This document shows positions 10,009-15,000 of a stretch of 15,000 nucleotides of DNA, piece by piece. The stretch's first letter is position 1. Each line of letters opens with the position of its first letter. The position numbers and the translations under genes are program-made. The notes under the pieces were generated by a model. The model did no database searches, had not been told where the DNA came from, and saw nothing but the letters and a program-made list of their open reading frames with translations. The stretch spans positions 1 through 15,000 of the forward strand of contig NZ_CP060092.1 in assembly GCF_014217335.1 (NCBI RefSeq). The letters run 5' to 3'. The DNA is from Teredinibacter purpureus (GTDB taxonomy: Bacteria; Pseudomonadota; Gammaproteobacteria; Pseudomonadales; Cellvibrionaceae).

Positions 10009-10929
10009 TCAATAAAAGCTTACCTCTCCCTCTGGCCTCGTCTTAAAGCGCCGATGAACCCAAAGGTATTGATCTGGGTTCTCTCGCACCCGCGCCTCAA
10101 CAAACTGATTAATGGTAACGGCATTTTCTTGCTCGTTACCCGAAAGGTTTGAGGTTATTGAAGGGTAAAGAGAGATGTGATAGCGCCCGTTAGGCTTTCG
10201 AGTGGTCACCCAAGGTATTACTTCTGCGCGACCCGCTTTGGCTAATTGCGCTGGCGCTTTTACGGTGGCCGTATTAATACCAAAGAACGGCACAAATACG
10301 CTGCGTTGCCTTCCGTAATCTTGATCAGGGGCGTAATTTACGGCTCGCCCTTCTCGCAGAGCACGCACTATTTTACGAACATCTCCATTCGGGATAACAC
10401 GACTATTATTATTTCGCCGAATCCTTCCCCATGCTTGCACATATTCATACACGGCGTTTTTATGGGGCCGGTAAAAACCGTCTATCGACGTTACGGTGTT
10501 TACACAGGCGGCACCAAACTCAATTGCAGTAAAGTGTATTCCCATAAAGAGTACACCACTGCCAGATTCTTGCGCAGCATCCAGATATTCCAGCCCACTA
10601 ATGGTAAAAGCTTTTTTTATCCTCCATGCAGGCCAAAACCAGGCCGCCCCACTTTCAAATACGCCGATGCCAGTAGCCCTAAGTGTGGAACGGACAAGTG
10701 CATTAACCTCTCTCACGGTTAAGTCTGGATAGCATTTTTCGAGATTAATCTTCGCAATCCGCTTGCGGCTAATAGGTAATATATAGAGCAAGTCTCCCAA
10801 TCGGCGCCCTAGAAATCGTTGCACCGTCATGGGAAGGAGCTGTACTAGCAACCACCACAATAGCATTAGCAACCAAGTCATTAGGTAACGTGGGTGCAGC
10901 AGTTTATTTTCAAACTTTATGAGAGACAT
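10009..10929 (-). CDS. lpxL: Lipid A late acyltransferase, LpxL/HtrB family
   Basis: This 306-residue inner-membrane enzyme adds a secondary acyl chain from acyl-ACP to Kdo-lipid A precursors, completing lipid A. An N-terminal membrane anchor is visible (WLLMLLWWLLVQLLP, 19-33). The HX4E catalytic motif is HFTAIE (H132 to E137). Other family blocks are NLEKCYPDL (62-70), YRPHKN (153-158), NYAPDQDYG (198-206), SVFVPFFGINTATVKAPAQL (210-229) and PDQYLWVHRRFKTRPEGE (285-302). The length matches E. coli LpxL. The ATG at 10929 lies 10 nt after the stop of the upstream GT4 gene, so they form a two-gene operon, linking a core sugar transferase to lipid A acylation. LpxM-type and other paralogues share these motifs, so the acyl length and position are not certain. 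Confidence 0.92.
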   Translation of the reverse strand: MSLIKFENKLLHPRYLMTWLLMLLWWLLVQLLPMTVQRFLGRRLGDLLYILPISRKRIAKINLEKCYPDLTVREVNALVRSTLRATGIGVFESGAAWFWPAWRIKKAFTISGLEYLDAAQESGSGVLFMGIHFTAIEFGAACVNTVTSIDGFYRPHKNAVYEYVQAWGRIRRNNNSRVIPNGDVRKIVRALREGRAVNYAPDQDYGRQRSVFVPFFGINTATVKAPAQLAKAGRAEVIPWVTTRKPNGRYHISLYPSITSNLSGNEQENAVTINQFVEARVRENPDQYLWVHRRFKTRPEGEVSFY

Positions 10930-10939
10930 CAGTGACTAT

Positions 10940-11998
10940 TTATTGAACGGAACGATAGATTTGAACTAAGCGCGTTGCTTCGCGCTCAACGGTATAACGC
11001 TCAAGCACACGGTTGCGAGCCTGCGTGCCCATTTGAGTAAGCTTAGCCTCATCAGGAAGCAAACGATTAAGGCAGTCCTCAAGAGCTAATAGGTCCCCTA
11101 CCGGAATAACGTGGCCATCCACCCCTTCACGTACAATTTCTGGCCAAGCCCCAGCCTCGGTTGCTATCACGGGTACGCCACAACTCATCGACTCCAACAC
11201 CGTCAAACCAAACCCCTCATTGCGACTAAGCGCCGCAATGAGTGTCATTGCTGACATAATAATGGGTACCTGCTCAAATTCTTGTTCTCCCAAAAATAGT
11301 ACACGATCAGACAATCCAGCCGCCTGTACCTTGGACTCTAAAGCCGAAACCCATTCACGCTCGCGCACCTCGCCGGCGCCTACTATAACCGCAGAATAAT
11401 CCGGTAGTGCTGGAAGCACCTGTAGACAAGCCTCCACGAACAAATCTACACCTTTCTGTGCGCGCACACGCCCGAAAATACCAATACACTTGGGCGTGCT
11501 AACACCAATGCTATTTAAAATTTCCCGCTTGTTATGCCGAGGCTGATAGACATCAGGATCTATACCATGAGGTACGATAGCTTGCGGTTTAACGCGAAGG
11601 TAGAAAGCGGCCGCATTACAAGTGGATACAATCACATCCATTTTTGCCATCAACCACCGGCTAAAGCGTGAATGATGGCGCTGAGCTGTGGAGGTGAAAA
11701 TGATTTTTAACGGGCACCCAAACAGATACTTTAACAACAGAGCCTGAATCATTTCATCATTTCGGCGAGCGTGGAAGACTCTCGGCCTCCCTCCCCTTAA
11801 AGGCGTTCGCAAAAGACGAACAGCTTGAAAAAAGCTCATCGACAATGAAGCGTCCGGCATGTGATACTTACCCAACACCTTTAGAGGGATTAATTCTTTC
11901 TGAACCGACATGGTTTGAAGCATAGTGGAGGTGACGCCCGAAAAGCGGGAATTCGAATTTCCTAAAATAACCACTACTTCAGCGTCCCCTATAACCAT
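10940..11998 (-). CDS. Glycosyltransferase family 4 (LPS core, LpcC-like)
   Basis: This is a 352-residue GT-B glycosyltransferase. The N-terminal half (RFSGVTSTML 18-27; GRPRVFHARRNDEM 70-83; IIFTSTAQRHHSRFSRWLM 99-117; IVPHGIDPDVY 141-151) resembles, from memory, LpcC-type mannosyltransferases of rhizobial LPS core. These residue numbers count from the chosen ATG. The donor domain shows GIFGRVRAQKGVDLFVEA (173-190) and SRNEGFGLTVLESMSCGVPV (258-277), with E261 and E269 as the EX7E pair. An in-frame GTG at 12007 would add three residues; ATG 11998 is preferred because a GTGGA stretch precedes it. It is the first gene of an operon with lpxL, which fits a role early in core assembly on lipid A. 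It diverges from the next GT4 gene. Mannose is only a suggestion. Confidence 0.88.
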   Translation of the reverse strand: MVIGDAEVVVILGNSNSRFSGVTSTMLQTMSVQKELIPLKVLGKYHMPDASLSMSFFQAVRLLRTPLRGGRPRVFHARRNDEMIQALLLKYLFGCPLKIIFTSTAQRHHSRFSRWLMAKMDVIVSTCNAAAFYLRVKPQAIVPHGIDPDVYQPRHNKREILNSIGVSTPKCIGIFGRVRAQKGVDLFVEACLQVLPALPDYSAVIVGAGEVREREWVSALESKVQAAGLSDRVLFLGEQEFEQVPIIMSAMTLIAALSRNEGFGLTVLESMSCGVPVIATEAGAWPEIVREGVDGHVIPVGDLLALEDCLNRLLPDEAKLTQMGTQARNRVLERYTVEREATRLVQIYRSVQ

Positions 11999-12043
11999 AT
12001 GATCCACTTCTGCTGTTCACTAGAAATTTGTTTAAGCTTCATA

Positions 12044-12058
12044 GGGGTATTATACCCC
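12044..12058. promoter_or_regulatory. Palindrome in a divergent promoter region
   Basis: A perfect 15 nt palindrome (GGGGTATTATACCCC) lies in the 85 nt gap between two divergent glycosyltransferase genes. Its centre contains TATTAT on the plus strand and TATAAT on the minus strand, so it could supply a -10 element in both directions. No good -35 box was found at 17 nt on either side. It could also be an operator. Confidence 0.4.
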
Positions 12059-12083
12059 GTACTCAGAACCGTGTTTTATTAAA

Positions 12084-13118
12084 ATGACCAATCCTTTACA
12101 CATATATCATACCCTTCTATCCCGTGGCTTTGCCGGCTCAGAGAGATCCACGGCGGAATCCTGCAATACCCAGTGCAAGGACCACCAAGTAACACTGGTG
12201 TTACGTAAAGATCACCGCAAAAACGGCAGGAGCATAACCGACCACCTGGATAGCAGAGTTACGGTTAAAACGATATCTCACCACATACTTCCCCACCTCA
12301 AACTTAGCAAGCTCGTCAAAGAAGATAAACCCGATGTGATTCACACCCACCTCAGACGCTCCACCCGTATAGTCTCTAAGCTGAAAACCCATGCCGCTAA
12401 AATTGCCACGCTTCACATTAAAATTAACGGTAAGTGCTTCTTACAAATGGACGGCCTTGTGTGCAACGCTCAATGGCAAGTAGAAACAATCCCGTCCAAC
12501 TACACGGGTAAATACCATAAAGCCAACAACTCTCTATCTCCTCACCGCCGCTTAAGTGATGCAGAAATATTAACGCTAAGAAACTCTCTAAATATAGGGC
12601 GAGACGATATATTTATTGGCGGTGTTGGCCGATACCACCCCAGCAAAGCTTGGGATACGCTAATCAGCGCCTTTAAACAATTACCCAATTACAGCGACGC
12701 AAAACTTCATATTTTTGGTTGCGGAAATCAAGAGGAGCCGTTAAGAAAATTAGCCGGAGACGACCATCGTATCAAGCTAGCCGGCTATCGAAATGACATT
12801 AAAGACCTCTACCAGACGTTCGACATACTCGCCTGCCCCTCTCGATTTGACCCCCTTCCACGCGCCATACTTGAAGCTATGGATGCCGGGACACCCGTTA
12901 TTGCTTCCAATGCAGGCGGGTGCAAGGAGCTAATAAACGACTATGGAGGGCAACTATTTGAATGTGACAACATCGAGAACCTTGCCCTAAAGTTAGCCCG
13001 TTGGCTTAAAAACAAACCAGCACGGCACCGGCCAGATCTCAGCGCGCACTATTTGGAAAAAACGAACACTGCTATGATTGACTTCTACCGTCAGCTAATC
13101 GCCGAAAAACGACATTAA
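12084..13118 (+). CDS. Glycosyltransferase family 4
   Basis: This 344-residue predicted GT-B glycosyltransferase probably works on the LPS core or another surface glycan. The N-terminus has HTLLSRGFAGSERSTAE (9-25), the glycine/serine-rich loop in the place of the usual GGAE motif, and DVIHTHLRRSTRI (84-96), a common acceptor-side segment. The donor domain shows IGGVGRYHPSKAWDTLISAF (178-197), HIFGCGNQEEPLRKLA (209-224) and SRFDPLPRAILEAMDAGTPV (253-272). In the EX7E position the first residue is Asp256 rather than Glu, with Glu264 kept. It starts with ATG, has no clear Shine-Dalgarno, and shares a short divergent control region with the minus-strand GT4 gene. No close relationship to the other two GT4 proteins here is evident beyond the shared fold, so it is unlikely to be a recent duplicate. 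Confidence 0.87.
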   Translation: MTNPLHIYHTLLSRGFAGSERSTAESCNTQCKDHQVTLVLRKDHRKNGRSITDHLDSRVTVKTISHHILPHLKLSKLVKEDKPDVIHTHLRRSTRIVSKLKTHAAKIATLHIKINGKCFLQMDGLVCNAQWQVETIPSNYTGKYHKANNSLSPHRRLSDAEILTLRNSLNIGRDDIFIGGVGRYHPSKAWDTLISAFKQLPNYSDAKLHIFGCGNQEEPLRKLAGDDHRIKLAGYRNDIKDLYQTFDILACPSRFDPLPRAILEAMDAGTPVIASNAGGCKELINDYGGQLFECDNIENLALKLARWLKNKPARHRPDLSAHYLEKTNTAMIDFYRQLIAEKRH

Positions 13119-13244
13119 GACCAACAACCCCTCATTGGGCTTGCCAGAATTCGACGCATCTGGCATCAAAAATACGCTATTATTAATCCTCAAAATAGTC
13201 GGCCTAAGGGCCAATTACACAACATCTAGGCTAGGGCAGTTCTT
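13119..13244 (+). promoter_or_regulatory. Intergenic region with stem-loop before GT2 gene
   Basis: This 126 nt gap holds a stem-loop, TGCCAGA (13142-13148) pairing with TCTGGCA (13159-13165) around a 10 nt loop, and a smaller palindrome GGCC-TAAG-GGCC at 13201-13212. No T-tract follows the stem, so it is not a standard terminator. An AT-rich stretch around 13165-13200 could hold a promoter for the GT2 gene, but no clear pair of boxes was found. Confidence 0.3.
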
Positions 13245-14063
13245 GTGAAAATTAGTGTTATCTTCACCACATACAACTCACCGGAATGGCTCCAGAAGGT
13301 TCTCTGGGGGTTTGATTGCCAAGATGATCATAATTTTGAAGTTGTGATTGCCGACGATGGGTCGCGCGCAGAAACCCGTAAGCTAATTGAAACATTCGCC
13401 ACCTCTACCGATAAAACCGTACAGCACGTATGGCAGGCCGATGACGGCTTCCAGAAGTGTAAAGTGCTAAACAAGGCGATTATGTCTGCAAAAGGGGAGT
13501 ACTTGATTTTCACCGATGGAGACTGCATTCCCCGCAGGGATTTTGTTAGTACCCACCGAAAATTCGCAGAAGCAGGTCGTTTTTTATCTGGGGGCTATTT
13601 AAAACTCCCCATAAGTGCGAGCAAGAAAATAACACAAGCCGATATCAAGCTGGGGCTCTGTTTCGACGCCAGCTGGCTTAAATCTGAAGGCATGCCCCAT
13701 ACAAAAGGGTTTATGAAATTAAATGTTAGCCCTCGAAAAGCAGCCATTTTCAACGCATTAACCCCAACAAAACCCACGTGGAACGGCCACAACGCATCCT
13801 GCTTTAAGCAGGATGCGCTCACTATTAACGGATACGATGAACGGCTTCGATATGGCGGGCTGGACAGGGAATTTGGAGAAAGGCTGGAGAACGCAAACAT
13901 TCGCGGAAAACAAATTCGATACAGTGCGGTTGTTGTTCACCTAGACCACCCTCGTGGCTACGAAAACCCCGAAGACTGGCAACGAAATAGAGATATACGA
14001 AAGTCGGTTGCCGATAATAAAACCATAGCCACTGAACATGGGATCCAGCAGCAAAACCTATAG
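13245..14063 (+). CDS. Glycosyltransferase family 2, with C-terminal galactosyltransferase-like part
   Basis: This is a 272-residue GT-A-fold glycosyltransferase. The N-terminal domain carries ISVIFTTYNSPEWL (3-16), VVIADDGSRAETRKL (33-47) for nucleotide binding and FTDGDCIPRRDF (89-100), with DGD as the metal-binding DxD. The C-terminal part, WNGHNASCFKQDALTINGYD (179-198) and RYGGLDREFGERL (202-214), matches the galactosyltransferase-like domain that follows GT2 in several chain-extending and core enzymes. The start is GTG at 13245, preceded by a weak AGGG; it is required because the family motif begins at residue 3. It lies 126 nt after a GT4 gene and faces a broken glycosyltransferase gene on the other strand. 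A perfect 10 bp hairpin lies within its coding sequence. Probable role is LPS core or surface glycan synthesis; sugar unknown. Confidence 0.88.
   Translation: MKISVIFTTYNSPEWLQKVLWGFDCQDDHNFEVVIADDGSRAETRKLIETFATSTDKTVQHVWQADDGFQKCKVLNKAIMSAKGEYLIFTDGDCIPRRDFVSTHRKFAEAGRFLSGGYLKLPISASKKITQADIKLGLCFDASWLKSEGMPHTKGFMKLNVSPRKAAIFNALTPTKPTWNGHNASCFKQDALTINGYDERLRYGGLDREFGERLENANIRGKQIRYSAVVVHLDHPRGYENPEDWQRNRDIRKSVADNKTIATEHGIQQQNL
13793..13817. repeat. Perfect 10 bp inverted repeat inside GT2 gene
   Basis: CGCATCCTGC (13793-13802) and GCAGGATGCG (13808-13817) are perfect inverted copies separated by TTTAA. It encodes the conserved ASCFKQDA segment, so protein constraint may explain part of it, but a 10 bp GC-rich stem in mRNA is strong. 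Confidence 0.7.
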
Positions 14064-14300
14064 AATTTCAGACTCACTCAAGGTCTATTGCACTCAGACA
14101 CAAAAGAGCCGCTTTACACAAAAACAACACTCCAAAAATAATTTTTCACAACACTAAAAATGTTATCTCTACTCTTCAACAAAGCATTAAATTCAGTACG
14201 CCCGAACGGATGCCCCTGCATAGAGCTCAACCCCAAAAGGCCGCTTTTGGCCAAAAAATCTACGGCACCTTCCTAACTTGCGAATAGACTTGGGGCGCCT
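14064..14300. other. Intergenic region between convergent genes
   Basis: This 237 nt AT-rich stretch has no recognisable gene. It contains a stem, CCAAAAG (14233-14239) with CTTTTGG (14244-14250) and a GCCG loop, flanked by runs of A. On neither strand does a proper T-tract follow at once, so it is only a possible terminator for the convergent genes. Confidence 0.45.
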
Positions 14301-15000
14301 TCATTCAATCGGCTCGACCGATAGTATTGAATTTAACTGAAAGTGATTACAAAGCGATTGCCACTGCGTTCGATTACCGTCTTGCCCAATATTATGTTTT
14401 TTCAAGGACACTTTTTGCGACCCCACTACAGGAAGCGGTTTTGGCAATGGACGGGTCGACCGGCGAGTAAGCGTACCTTGGCGCAAACTCATAGCCTTAA
14501 ACCAAAGATCATCTGCGCGAGGAGCCAACCAATCGTATAGCTCGCGAGCCAAAACATCGGGATGCAAACAACCAGAAGGGTACACAACACCGCCATAACC
14601 AATGGCAACGGTTGTTAACGAACCGCGACCAATCTCTTCCGAACACCAATCTTTATAAGACTTTAACTCGCCTAACTCGCCGTACATGATTTTTCGACAT
14701 TCGTGCGCGATTACGTCTGCCGGAAAAGCCTTATGATCAACCCAGAGCCTATACAGCCATCTTGAGAGTACATAAGGTCATCATCACAGGTAACAATCAC
14801 TTTTTCGGGATAGACTTTTAGGGATTCCACTAACTTGCGATGTGAACATGCTTGGTCTGAATATCGAATTTCAAAGTGAGAGCAAAGCAGCTCGGATAAC
14901 TTTTTCGGAACTCTAGACTCAAGGTCATTATGCAACCATAGGACGACCTTATCGGGCCTCAAAGACTGCCTTAATAAACTGCGCACAGTGAGATGCACTA
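14301..15000 (-). pseudogene. Glycosyltransferase-like gene, frameshifted, 5' end off window
   Basis: Two minus-strand reading frames join into one protein if a single base is restored. The upstream part (from the window edge to 14711) reads HLTVRSLLRQSLRPDKVVLW, then VIVTCDDDLMYSQD, with an Asp-rich DDD (codons at 14777-14785) like a GT-A metal site. After the QD codons the frame drifts to a stop at 14711. In the other frame the expected continuation WLYRLWVDHKAFPADVIAH, then ECRKIMYGELGELKSYKDW, follows without interruption and ends at 14301 after GGVVYPSGCLHPDVLARELY and ADDLWFKAMSLRQGT. The break lies at about 14758-14762, consistent with loss of one base. No stop precedes the edge, so the start is beyond 15000. 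I recall similar intact proteins in polysaccharide clusters but no named function. It could be a true pseudogene or a sequencing error. Confidence 0.75.

Noticed and set aside
9391..10732. Several plus-strand ORFs opposite the ATP-grasp and lpxL-like genes
   Set aside because: They are shadows of well-supported minus-strand genes and have no motifs.
14711..14800. Programmed ribosomal frameshift in the glycosyltransferase-like gene
   Set aside because: The break site (CAAGATGGC) is not a known slippery heptamer, and no adjacent stimulating structure was recognised.

Overview
The window looks like part of a gammaproteobacterial chromosome. The rRNA genes, an LpxL-type lipid A acyltransferase, a GT9 heptosyltransferase-like enzyme and a Wzi-family outer-membrane protein all point to a Gram-negative with lipopolysaccharide. 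The moderate GC content and the gene set would fit a marine Cellvibrionaceae-like lineage, but that lineage is inferred from memory of similar gene sets and was not tested.

Positions 1-3770 hold an rRNA transcription unit read on the minus strand. From its promoter it runs: a consensus-like sigma70 promoter (TTGACA, 16 nt, TAAGAT), a boxA antitermination element, a ~330 nt leader, a complete 23S rRNA, a 365 nt spacer and a 5S rRNA at the window edge. There is no 16S rRNA and no tRNA between the promoter and the 23S gene. The sequence upstream of the promoter leads straight into a divergent protein-coding gene. The unit therefore looks like a free-standing 23S-5S operon with its own rrn-type promoter, the most unusual thing in the window. 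The two spacers flanking 23S can pair with each other in nested order over several blocks, consistent with a long pre-23S processing helix.

Positions 3973-15000 form a dense block of cell-surface glycan genes. First comes a plus-strand run: a GT9 heptosyltransferase-like enzyme, a Wzi-family outer-membrane protein, a small outer-membrane barrel-like protein whose start overlaps the wzi-like gene, a GT4 glycosyltransferase and a GT25 glycosyltransferase. Next is a minus-strand run: a GT4 glycosyltransferase followed 10 nt later by the LpxL-like acyltransferase, then a TupA-like ATP-grasp protein. Then follow a plus-strand GT4 and a plus-strand GT2. Finally, a minus-strand glycosyltransferase-like gene is broken by a one-base frameshift and runs off the right edge.

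Taken together, the proteins most likely build and decorate lipid A-core oligosaccharide, with one or two outer-membrane proteins that may hold surface polysaccharide. No flippase (Wzx), polymerase (Wzy), ligase or ABC exporter is visible, so the window alone gives no complete O-antigen or capsule pathway. No CRISPR array, insertion sequence, integrase or tRNA gene was seen.
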